From: Mycosarcoma maydis
Taxonomy: Eukaryota > Basidiomycota > Ustilaginomycetes > Ustilaginales
Direction: 5' to 3'
Assembly: GCF_000328475.2 (NCBI RefSeq)
Contig: NC_026478.1
Span: 1,364,001-1,428,000 of the forward strand
DNA length: 64,000 bases
Below are positions 54,204 to 62,790 of the stretch, one piece after another. The notes beneath the pieces were generated by a model, which saw only the letters and a list, made by a program, of their open reading frames with translations, was not told where the DNA came from and searched no databases. Position 1 is the first letter of the stretch; each line of letters opens with the position of its first letter. A program made the translations under genes and the position numbers.

Positions 54204-54256
54204 AATCACAAATCGTGAATCGTGAAATGGGAAAATTTCCGACGATTCGTGATTTT
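54204..54256. repeat. Facing heptamer arrays around a palindrome
   Basis: AAATCACAAATCGTGAATCG on the left and GATTCGTGATTT on the right flank the near-palindrome GGGAAAATTTCC, forming an imperfect long hairpin. It lies 450 bp upstream of the BRF1 start. Confidence 0.8.
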
Positions 54257-54531
54257 TTGGAGCTGCTGAACCCTTCCTTGCCTCTGAGCTTGTCACGTAT
54301 GCCTTTCCCAAACACCATCCGTGATTCACACAGGACGATTCCCATTTCACTTTCGCTTCCGCCGTTTCCGACTCCATCCCGCCATGCATATTGGCATCTC
54401 GTGACAACGGTGCACTTCTATGCCCTTGCCACCTGCTGAAGCACCTCTGCTCACAATACTGCGAACACATCCCACAATTTACGCCCCTTCACAGAGCCAA
54501 ATTTGTCAAAGCACCGCTAACGATCCTACCG

Positions 54532-54537
54532 TATATA
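54532..54537 (+). promoter_or_regulatory. Possible TATA box of BRF1
   Basis: TATATA in the context CGTATATAC, 169 bp upstream of the ATG and followed by a pyrimidine-rich leader. The same nonamer precedes the AGC kinase gene. Confidence 0.35.
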
Positions 54538-54705
54538 CTTTTCTTCCCGGCACCTCTCACGGCCACTACACTCGCTACAAAGTGGTACTTCGCGCCAGCA
54601 TCTTGCTGATGCACCATCGCATATACGCCCGTCGCATCAATCAAGAGCGCACATACATACACGCTTTACTTGTCTCTGACACCACCATCCATTAGCAGCT
54701 CTACC

Positions 54706-57003
54706 ATGAAGTGCACCAACTGCGGTTCGTCCGCCATTGACTATGCCGACAACCAGGCAGTATGTTCACAATGTGGTGTCGTTCTCGAGGAATCGCAGAT
54801 CGTCAGCGATATCACGTTCGGCGAAAACTCAGCTGGTGGTGCTGTTGTCCAAGGTAGCATGATCGCTGGCGACCAGGCTCGCGCACGCGTCTCTGGTCCG
54901 GGTGGCTTCCGCGGAGGCTATGTGAGCGAGTCGCGCGACATGACCATCTCGAATGCACGAACTGGCATCAACAACATGGCCTCGGCACTACGCATTCCAT
55001 CACACGTTGCCGACCGTGCACTTCGCTTTTTCACGCTGGCTCTCGACGGTGGCGCTTCGGCCGCCACAGGCGAAGAGCCCAAAAACTATGTTCTCGGTCG
55101 CAAGTCCGAGTACACAGTCGCAAGCTGTCTCTATGTGGCATGTCGAATGGAAAAGACAACACACATGCTCATCGATTTTGCTGATGCCATCCAGGTCAAC
55201 GTGTTTATCCTCGGTCGATCCTACCTTAAGCTCATCCGCGTCCTCAATCTGCGCTTGCCACTGATCGATCCTTCCATCTACATTGCACGCTTTGCGGCGC
55301 TGCTTGATTTCGGCGAAGAGACGCAAAAGGTGGCGTACGATGCCTCACGCCTCGTCTCTCGATTTCAAAAAGACTGGATCACCGAGGGTCGTCGCCCTGC
55401 CGGCATTTGTGGTGCGTGCCTCATGCTGGCTGCACGCATGAATCACTTTCGACGCTCGGTCAGCGAAGTGATCCAAGTAGTCAAGATCGCCGATGTCACG
55501 CTGAAAGCGCGTCTGGAAGAGTTCAAAAAGACGCCAACGGGCCAACTTTCAGTGCAAGACTTTCGCAACGTCTGGCTCGAGGAGGAACATGCACCGCCAG
55601 CCTACCTGCGCGCTCGTGAGCCGGCGATCGTCAAGAAAAAGCGCAAATCGTACAAGCACATCAAGCTTGATGGCGTCGAGAATGCAGAGGCGCCTGATGA
55701 CGCGGATGCAGATGCAGACGCGGAAGGTGAGGAGATGGCTACCAGCAGCGGCAAAGCCGCTGAGGCCGTTGATGCGGACGCAATCGATCCTGCCTTGGAG
55801 AAAATCGTGGATGAAGCCACCGAGCAAGAGATCCAACAATATCTGCAACAAAGTCTGGCGCAAGAGCTCGATAAGGCACTCGAGACGCAAGAGCGCGAGC
55901 GTGAAGAACGCGCGCGATCGGGTCAAGTCGCTGCATCGTCATCGCAGACATCCGCAAGCAACAGCACACTGACCGACGTGGCGCGTCCCATTCCGGACGA
56001 CAATGGAGCGAGTGCTTCGGGTACCCGTGATGCAAGCCTCGACGTTAGCAAGGCCGGTAAACTGCTGCCCCTCGGCGGACTCGGCATGGACGTTCAAAGC
56101 ACGTTTGGACACGATGCCAATCCGGCTCAGAACGGCGATGCCAATGAGGGTGATGCGGGCCTTGCTAACCGACGACGTAGTGTAGCGGCACCAGTAGATG
56201 ACCTGGACGACCTGGACGAGGAGGAGCTCGATCGCTTTATTCTGTCTCCGGAAGAAGTGAAAATCAAAGAGCGCGTCTGGATGGAGTTTAACAAGGACTG
56301 GATGGAGCAGATGCTCAAAAAGCAGCTCAAGCTCGAACATGACCAGAAGATGGGTGTTCCCATCCGCGAACCGTACAAACGCAAGAAGCCCAAGGCACCT
56401 CGAGATGCTTCCACTGCGATGCACAACACGTCAGCAGCCGAGAGCGCCAAGATCATGCTGAAGCAGAAGCAGTTTAGTAAGAAGATCAACTACGACGCGT
56501 TGAACAACTTGTTCCCCGGCGCCAAGGTGATAAGCGGTGCAAGTAGCAAGGGTAGCATTCGCAAGGCGGCCAGTGGAGCCAAGTCGCGCAAGAGGGGCAG
56601 GCATCAGAGCAGCGACGAGTCGTCGTCTTCGTCTGAAGAGGAAGCCACAGGCGCGGATGCTCGAAGAGGCAGAAGAGGTCGCAAGGGTGCTTCCGCAAGC
56701 AAAAAGTCGAACAAGGCTTCGCAGAGCACCGGACAGGGCTATTTCGAGTCGGACCAGAACGAGTCGCAAGCCGAGATTGTGGAGGAAGATGGCGAGATGC
56801 TTCCACCTTCGCACCCGCTGCGCAGGAAGGAGACGAGACTCAACAAGCGCGGCGTGCATTCGTCTGCGGCTGAAGAGTCGGCCAACACCGACTTGGGAGA
56901 GGACATGGATGAATACGCCGAGGGAGAAGCGGTCAACCTGACGGAAGCGGCGATGCGCAGCCGACTTGGCTACTTTGACGACGACGTGTTGGATGACGAT
57001 TGA
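54706..57003 (+). CDS. BRF1: TFIIIB subunit Brf1 (TFIIB-related factor)
   Basis: The product has 765 residues from ATGAAGTGCACC at 54706; a longer open frame upstream lacks support. The N-terminal zinc ribbon has Cys3, Cys6, Cys20 and Cys23 (CTNC...CSQC). Two TFIIB-type cyclin repeats span about 85-280 (SEYTVASCLYVACRMEKTTH, GICGACLMLAARMNHFRRS). After an acidic, Glu/Gln-rich linker comes the conserved Brf1 homology block (about 500-550, LDDLDEEELDRFILSPEEV then KERVWMEFNKDWMEQMLKKQ), which binds TBP. The C-terminus is basic then acidic (YFDDDVLDDD). Brf1 recruits RNA polymerase III to tRNA and 5S genes. No intron is visible. Confidence 0.95.
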   Translation: MKCTNCGSSAIDYADNQAVCSQCGVVLEESQIVSDITFGENSAGGAVVQGSMIAGDQARARVSGPGGFRGGYVSESRDMTISNARTGINNMASALRIPSHVADRALRFFTLALDGGASAATGEEPKNYVLGRKSEYTVASCLYVACRMEKTTHMLIDFADAIQVNVFILGRSYLKLIRVLNLRLPLIDPSIYIARFAALLDFGEETQKVAYDASRLVSRFQKDWITEGRRPAGICGACLMLAARMNHFRRSVSEVIQVVKIADVTLKARLEEFKKTPTGQLSVQDFRNVWLEEEHAPPAYLRAREPAIVKKKRKSYKHIKLDGVENAEAPDDADADADAEGEEMATSSGKAAEAVDADAIDPALEKIVDEATEQEIQQYLQQSLAQELDKALETQEREREERARSGQVAASSSQTSASNSTLTDVARPIPDDNGASASGTRDASLDVSKAGKLLPLGGLGMDVQSTFGHDANPAQNGDANEGDAGLANRRRSVAAPVDDLDDLDEEELDRFILSPEEVKIKERVWMEFNKDWMEQMLKKQLKLEHDQKMGVPIREPYKRKKPKAPRDASTAMHNTSAAESAKIMLKQKQFSKKINYDALNNLFPGAKVISGASSKGSIRKAASGAKSRKRGRHQSSDESSSSSEEEATGADARRGRRGRKGASASKKSNKASQSTGQGYFESDQNESQAEIVEEDGEMLPPSHPLRRKETRLNKRGVHSSAAEESANTDLGEDMDEYAEGEAVNLTEAAMRSRLGYFDDDVLDDD

Positions 57004-57214
57004 CCAAGTCGTACACCGTGTCAATGAAAAAGAGTAGTTGGCAGCCGTACTTTGCAGGACCGATGTTCGTTGACGGGCCATTCTCGTCGCTTTTTACTCG
57101 CATTTCTCTCTTTCTAAATGATACCCACGGGCTTTGATTCTTCAAAGCATCCGTTCTCGCTCACCTCGCTTGACAACGGAAGCTTGAAGAAACGGCGGTA
57201 TGAACCTGCGCCAT

Positions 57215-57261
57215 GGTGGATCTGCCGATGAGACCTAGATGATCGGCAGATCTGATCCACC
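57215..57261. repeat. Long imperfect inverted repeat (hairpin)
   Basis: GGTGGATC TGCCGAT (57215-57229) pairs with ATCGGCA (57242-57248) and GATCCACC (57254-57261), leaving a 5-nt bulge (GATCT) and a 12-nt loop. It is 212 bp past the BRF1 stop and is followed by TTATTTATAA. Confidence 0.85.
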
Positions 57262-57408
57262 TTATTTATAACCAACAGCCGAGCCGGCGGCGCGTGACGC
57301 AGCGGAGACCCGAGAAATCACGAATTCGCCTTGAATAGTGGCTTGCAGTCGTGAGTCGTGAGTGAAGTGATTCTACTCTAACAAGAGCTCGCTTGAAGAT
57401 GGATAACG

Positions 57409-57450
57409 AAATCGTGAATCGTGAATTATGCCAGCGCTGATTCGTGATTT
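57409..57450. repeat. Heptamer arrays, facing
   Basis: AAATCGTGAATCGTGAATTA on the left and GATTCGTGATTTG on the right lie in opposite orientations about 20 bp apart. Confidence 0.85.
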
Positions 57451-58345
57451 GCCGATCAACAAGCCCTAAAGTAGTTCATAGGGCTGTTCTGATGGGTTCG
57501 AGATAAGCGGCTCAACCGCCCATTGCATTCTTGGGCTTTGCACTTCAGAATGCATCTTGAGCCGAGAACGGAGGGATCTAAACAATCACGAATGTCAGGA
57601 GAGTGCCACTCCTGAACACAGTCTGGGCTTGCATTAGCTGCATCACGCTGTGTAGAAGCTGAATTTGTGAATTTTGATACTGTAGTTACATGATTCTGTG
57701 ATTCGCGATTGCTGTCTCTCGCTTTGTCTCGCTCGTGCCGAGACTTATCAGGGAGAAGAACCCCGAGCACAGCCCGAGAGTCTTTTTTGGGCCACTCGTG
57801 CCTTTTCAGGCTCCAGAAGAGCTCACAGCTGTGATGATAACTTAGCCTGTCAGTCAGTTCCCGAAACTTGCCACTTTTGCCGAGACCCTCGCCACCATGT
57901 TTCTTACGTTTGTTAGTGGCAAAGATCCTGCCTGGAACGTGCCATCTCACCTTGTCTCGAGCGCCTTTTGCGTCTGGCATTCGTGATTTCGTTCTGTCGC
58001 CTACAAAGCATACCCGTGACTCCTTCTCGGCGTCTAATGAGTTTCACTACAACATCAATCACTTCTTAGGCGCTGGTTCGTCCCATTCCGTCGCCCTCCG
58101 CCTTCCATCTCGCAGGCCTGATCCTGTTCCTTCTGACGTCGGTGTCTACCAACCAGACCAAATCCTCGCCACATCAACCAATTTGATCACCAGCTACTCC
58201 CAATAGAAATCTCTTGATCTTTTCTTGCCTGTACTCAGAATCCCGTCGCAACTGCAAAGCCTCTTTGACATGTCAAGGCTTCTCTACGTGCCTAACCTCG
58301 ATATCGACTAGCACCTCATTCTCAGCACGACGAGACAAAGTTAAG

Positions 58346-59788
58346 ATGAGGGTCTCATTGACCGCCATCGTCGCCACTCTGGCAATCCCAGTCATCCGAG
58401 TAGCATCGCGGTCCCCCTTCGCCCCCACATCCGACCCAGGTGTTTATCCAGGTGGGGATACTAACCCATCCAATGGTTGGACCACGCTCCCTACAATTGA
58501 CGGCGCCCGTATCGACAACTCGACGCTTCGAGTCGGTTCGGGCTCAGCTACACTTTTGCACTACATCGACGAAAAGTACGACGCCAGCAAGATTAGGCGT
58601 GCTGTGATCCAGATTCACGGTGAGAACCGTGATTCGTGGAATCAGTGGATCTACTCTGATCTAGCAGCAAAACGCGCTGCTGAAGGTGGAAGCTTTCAAC
58701 GTAATCAAGTGGTCGTGATGGCGCCTATGTTCTTCACCACCAAGGACGAAGGTGCCTATCCATTCGATCCGACTTTGGATGCGGGTAACAAAGCCACCGT
58801 AACAATAGATACGTCAGACACGGCAATAGCACGGCAAGACTACGCTCAGCAAACCTCGATTGCAGAAGAATTCACTTCACCGCTTCTGAAACGTCGAGGA
58901 CGATTCCGAGTTCCACTGCAGAAAGTCAGCACCACCGATGTCATGATCTGGAAGGCGGTCGAGTGGGGGGAAGGTGCGCCTGCTTATGAGCCTGTCACTG
59001 CTGAAGGAGCTGGTAGCTTTGACGCGCTCGATGCAGCGGTCGACTTTTTCCTCGACAGATCACGTTTCCCTCGCCTGCAAAAAGTGGTCGTTGCCGGCTT
59101 CAGTTTAGGCGCCCAACTCACCAACCGCTATGCTACGTTCCGCAGCGATACCTCACAGGACGGCAGAATCATTTATTGGATCTCTTCACCCAACTCTTTC
59201 GTCTACTTGCAAGGCGATCGACCACGCCACATCGGGTCTTCCTGTCGTAACACGTATGCCGACTACAAGTACGGCTTGAATGGTACACTGCCGCCTTACT
59301 TCACCAACTCGAGCAATCAGCTTTCTGCCTCCGGACTCATCTCTCGCTACCTCAGCCGCACTATCTTCTACCTCGTAGGATTGCGCGACACCAGTTCAGG
59401 ATTGGACAGCTGTGCGCCCAACTCACAAGGTCTGGGTCATCTGGACAAGATGTACTTCTGGACGCATCAGGTGATCCCCAACTTGCCCGGAAGCACGGGC
59501 CAAGAGGGACAGTTGCCAGCAAACAACCTGTTGCGATACGTTGAGGATACGGGACACCAGGACTGGAAAGTGATAACATCTGATCCGGGTGTCGAGACGC
59601 TATGGTTGAAGCAGTGGTATGCGAACGGCACGGATGCGAAAGCGCCTGTGAGCAGTGGCGTGGTAGCGGGCAACACGCCGAGTAAGAAGATCATTAACGG
59701 TATCAACGGTGCGCAAGCTAGTAGAATACATATGCTCATCGTGGTCCTAGCGGCGCTGGTCGTCTCGCTGATCGCGTTGGTTCTCTGA
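58346..59788 (+). CDS. Secreted alpha/beta hydrolase-like protein with GPI-anchor signal
   Basis: The product has 480 residues from ATGAGGGTCTC at 58346; the upstream open frame is leader. A signal peptide is likely at 1-20 (MRVSLTAIVATLAIPVIRVA). A nucleophile-elbow motif VVVAGFSLGAQ places Ser253, a candidate acid is Asp348 or Asp354 in GLRDTSSGLD, and His404 lies in EDTGHQDWK. An early HGENRDSWNQW (91-101) fits the strand-3 HG motif. The last ~20 residues (MLIVVLAALVVSLIALVL) are a GPI-anchor-type hydrophobic tail with small residues upstream near 450-459. It is probably a cell-surface or secreted esterase-like enzyme of unknown substrate. It converges on the Mob gene (368 bp). Confidence 0.75.
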   Translation: MRVSLTAIVATLAIPVIRVASRSPFAPTSDPGVYPGGDTNPSNGWTTLPTIDGARIDNSTLRVGSGSATLLHYIDEKYDASKIRRAVIQIHGENRDSWNQWIYSDLAAKRAAEGGSFQRNQVVVMAPMFFTTKDEGAYPFDPTLDAGNKATVTIDTSDTAIARQDYAQQTSIAEEFTSPLLKRRGRFRVPLQKVSTTDVMIWKAVEWGEGAPAYEPVTAEGAGSFDALDAAVDFFLDRSRFPRLQKVVVAGFSLGAQLTNRYATFRSDTSQDGRIIYWISSPNSFVYLQGDRPRHIGSSCRNTYADYKYGLNGTLPPYFTNSSNQLSASGLISRYLSRTIFYLVGLRDTSSGLDSCAPNSQGLGHLDKMYFWTHQVIPNLPGSTGQEGQLPANNLLRYVEDTGHQDWKVITSDPGVETLWLKQWYANGTDAKAPVSSGVVAGNTPSKKIINGINGAQASRIHMLIVVLAALVVSLIALVL

Positions 59789-60156
59789 TCGCATCTCCTT
59801 GCATTCATACACACACACTTGTATATGACAATTCCCCTCCTGATCGCACCCAGACATAGACAGTCCTCCCACCTTGGATCCCCACCAGCAACGCCTCTTA
59901 CAGCCCCACAATCTTTAATGCCTCGTGTCGGGCTGTAATCCTTCTCCGGCTACACTGCTAGATTTGTTTTACGTATCGCTTCTGCAATTGCACTCTTGCA
60001 CTCTCGCAACATTGGGTTTCGTAATTTGTGCAAACTTGGATTCGCTTCTGACCAGCCATCATGTGCTCTCGAGTTGGGTAAGAAGCTGGGAACACAGCAC
60101 AGACGATTCAAGATGGCATGTCATGGTTTGGATTGCAAGACCAGACACTATTGATA
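59789..60156. other. Convergent intergenic region (secreted hydrolase / Mob4-like)
   Basis: This is 368 bp of 3' flanking sequence for both genes. No heptamer array and no ORF of interest is present. Confidence 0.6.
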
Positions 60157-61710
60157 TCAAGACGGTTGCACCTGTGCAGGGGGGGTCGAATGCAATATTG
60201 CATCTGCTTCCACCTCTACTTGGTCTGACGTTGCTGTAGCAGCTGCGAGACCAGCCGGCAGCGACGCGCCACGCAGAGATATGGTGGCATCATTGTCGTC
60301 CGTAGATTTCTGAGATATCTTCTGCGTTCGGTCATCCGACTCAGCTTGGTCCTCACCATCCTCCTCGTTGTCATTCGCGTCGTCCTCGTCATCATCCTGG
60401 CTATCCTGCCCATTCTGGTGATCCGGGCGTAGTTCAGTATCCGCACTCTGACGCGCAAGCGATGACCAAGCTGGCATGTCAGTATCACCTTCCTCGTGAT
60501 CCGGCCTGCTCAGAATGGCCGTGGTCCGTGGACTAGGTGCTGGAGGCGGCACCAGCCCGACTGCGTCCACCTGTGTCGATGTCGATGTCGACGATGAGAA
60601 TCCGGACGGCTGCGTATGCAACAACGGTCCCTGTTGCAGGCTCTGCGCGAGCGAAGAGCGCATGGCGGTTGTGCTGCTTCTTTCCCTTTTCGCGGTGGTT
60701 CCATTCAAGGTGAACGGCGCAGCCGTCGAGGGTGCGCGGGAGAATTCGGCTGCTTCGTCAACTTCATATGCAGTCGCGTTGGCTCGTTGCGAGTGCTTGG
60801 CATCCGAGCCGTGACCTGGGCGTGGTGGCAAGTTGTCTGTGGCGATGAGATCGTACGTCTCGACGAGGACCAAGAAGCGAGAATAGAGCGAAGTTTCGGC
60901 TTCGCAAGCCAGGAGAACGTCCTTGTGGTAACACCAAGCATGAACAAAGATACGACTGAGACGTCGTGCAATGCTGCCGAAATGACGGAGACTCAATTTG
61001 GGAACGAAGGTGCGACTGGGGAAGTGACGTGCTGAATTGAGCAGTGAAGTTGCACCGTCGAGCGTGTGAACCATGTAGTCGATGGCGCAACACTGTTTCT
61101 CCTCTCCATGCGAAGCGCAAAGGTACATCCAGTCGCCCGCATTCATTGCAGCACATGTCTGAGGTCGAGCGTACTTGTCGCATTCCTGTTGAAGAGATGT
61201 GAGCCAGGGAGTGGACAGGTCGAGAACGAGACGACGCAACTGCTCGTACACCCAAACGTCGGTGTCGACGTTCTGGAACAAGCCATCGTCCTCGGGCTCG
61301 TCTTTTCGCTTGCCTTTGTCGGCGTTCAGAGAGTCGATATCGGCTTCGGTAGGTAGTGACGTGATCGCTTCGACGTTGTGTGGATCGTGTCGCACAAGCA
61401 GGGCGAGGTACTCTTGCAATTGGAAAGGACTGTCGCCGCCAGCGTGGCTCAGAGACGCAGCAGGCCCAGGAGCGCTCAAGGATGAGGACGAGGAAGAGGA
61501 CGAGGACGTGGGTGAAAAGTTGGCATTGGATGTGCTGCTTTTACTTTCGAACGATCCTGACGCGAAACAGCTCAGTCTCTGCTCGGAGAGGGAGACGATT
61601 TCATCGAGTTTCTGACCTCGGCGTATACGGTGATGGCTTGGGCGCGGTAGCTGCTTGGCCGGAACTTTGGCTGGCAGTGCAGTGGACTGCATATTTTCTG
61701 TGATGCTCAT
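60157..61710 (-). CDS. Phocein/Mob4-type Mob family protein (STRIPAK subunit type)
   Basis: The product has 517 residues. The Mob/phocein domain is at about 95-290: CAAMNAGDWMYLCASHGEE (186-204), then KQCCAIDYMVHTLDGATSLL and FPSRTFVPKLSLRHFGSIARRLSRIFVHAWCYH. The CCAIDYxxHTLDGA block distinguishes Mob4/phocein from Mob1 and Mob2, and putative metal-site Cys and His residues (Cys186, His257/His262) are kept. The N-terminus is extended by a Ser run (69-77) and the C-terminus by ~200 Ser/acidic residues with an Asp/Glu-rich tract. Filamentous-fungal members (e.g. Sordaria MOB3) are STRIPAK subunits controlling cell fusion and development. The start ATG (MSITENMQST) is plausible. Confidence 0.88.
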   Translation of the reverse strand: MSITENMQSTALPAKVPAKQLPRPSHHRIRRGQKLDEIVSLSEQRLSCFASGSFESKSSTSNANFSPTSSSSSSSSSLSAPGPAASLSHAGGDSPFQLQEYLALLVRHDPHNVEAITSLPTEADIDSLNADKGKRKDEPEDDGLFQNVDTDVWVYEQLRRLVLDLSTPWLTSLQQECDKYARPQTCAAMNAGDWMYLCASHGEEKQCCAIDYMVHTLDGATSLLNSARHFPSRTFVPKLSLRHFGSIARRLSRIFVHAWCYHKDVLLACEAETSLYSRFLVLVETYDLIATDNLPPRPGHGSDAKHSQRANATAYEVDEAAEFSRAPSTAAPFTLNGTTAKRERSSTTAMRSSLAQSLQQGPLLHTQPSGFSSSTSTSTQVDAVGLVPPPAPSPRTTAILSRPDHEEGDTDMPAWSSLARQSADTELRPDHQNGQDSQDDDEDDANDNEEDGEDQAESDDRTQKISQKSTDDNDATISLRGASLPAGLAAATATSDQVEVEADAILHSTPPAQVQPS

Positions 61711-61963
61711 GATGGTTTATGAGCCATGCGTTGACGGTCAGGTGTAGAGACGGTGGTGGTGGTGGTGTCGACGACTCTCTCGAAGCGCTGGATTCCAGCG
61801 TGGAAGTTGGACAACACCAAATTGAATTTACGCTTGCAGATCGCTTTGCGTCTCTCTAAAGCTCGCCAGTGTACACGAGTCGTGATTCACGATTTGCACG
61901 CGCGTGTTGTGGCCGTGTTGTGGTTGATGTGATTCAAAAGAGCAACACAGGGGCTAAACCCCC

Positions 61964-62008
61964 GATTCACGATTCACGATCAACAATCAAATCACGATCA
62001 ACGATTCA
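61964..62008. repeat. Heptamer array (ATTCACG units and variants)
   Basis: CGATTCACGATTCACGATCA is followed by AATCAAATCACGATCAACGA, in roughly 7-bp phase but with drift to ATCAACG variants. Confidence 0.85.
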
Positions 62009-62755
62009 GTTGAGAATAAATTAGGGGTGAAAGCCCGTGATGATTCTTGGCAGGTCTGTTGAAGGGGAGAAAATGGAGAAAAGATCGCTTGATTTTCTGG
62101 ACCTGAAACAACGTACAGAATGAGCATATTTATGTCTTTGTGAACTGCCGTACTTGCAAGTCGACTCAGGATAGCGAGACCTACAGCGAAGAGCATTCTC
62201 CCTTTGCAACACTCTGCAAAGCCTTCGGAAGGTTGATCCTTGAGCGTATGCTATACGGTAAGAGTCCTTCGATACGGGACGTCCATCCTTCATTTATCGC
62301 CCCGTCGTTGTTCTGTGTGAGGCGTGGCTTGTGTGCCTTCCTGTGATAGGCTCTTGCAGAGTAGGCGAGGGCATCTCTGCTTTCGTTTGATCGCGCAGAA
62401 ACTCCTGGTGATCGCACGTAATTTCCGTTTGTTTCCACAGAGACTATGCCGAAAGGGTCTTGGTCAACCATTCACGATTGTTTTTTTTTATCTTCACTTC
62501 AAGTGATTACGAGTCTGAACCGCGCAAAAAGACGCTGGTTCGACTCCCTCATTCGCATTCCTGATTTTTAGCATTTTCTAGAGCTTGCACACGGGCCATC
62601 ATTGTTCCTCAATGCGACGATAAAGTTGTTGATGTGCGGCTGCGTTGCCGGTATATCGGACATGGTTTGAGGGGGACAGTTGAAGAATACAATCCAAATC
62701 CGATTGGTTGTCTAGACACCCTTTTGGTACAGTGGTTAAGCTTCAAGTCACGAGT

Positions 62756-62790
62756 AATTCACGATTCACGCAATTCACGATTCACGATTG
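62756..62790. repeat. Heptamer array (ATTCACG x4)
   Basis: AATTCACGATTCACG is followed by CAATTCACGATTCACGATTG, two double units separated by two bases. Confidence 0.9.

Larger units (their letters stand above)
53608..54705. promoter_or_regulatory. Intergenic region upstream of BRF1
   Basis: This 1.1-kb tandem interval contains a heptamer array at 54204-54256 with units in both orientations flanking GGGAAAATTTCC, and a TATATA at 54532-54537. No ORF with a domain is present. Confidence 0.5.
57004..58345. promoter_or_regulatory. Tandem intergenic region (BRF1 / secreted hydrolase)
   Basis: This 1.3-kb interval holds a strong imperfect hairpin at 57215-57261, heptamer arrays at 57409-57450, and a pyrimidine-rich leader before the hydrolase gene. 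ORFs such as 57456-57980 (minus) lack domains. Confidence 0.5.

Noticed and set aside
62510..62575. tRNA-like B-box (GGTTCGACTCC)
   Set aside because: The T-arm has two mismatches of five pairs and no D-arm or acceptor stem could be drawn.
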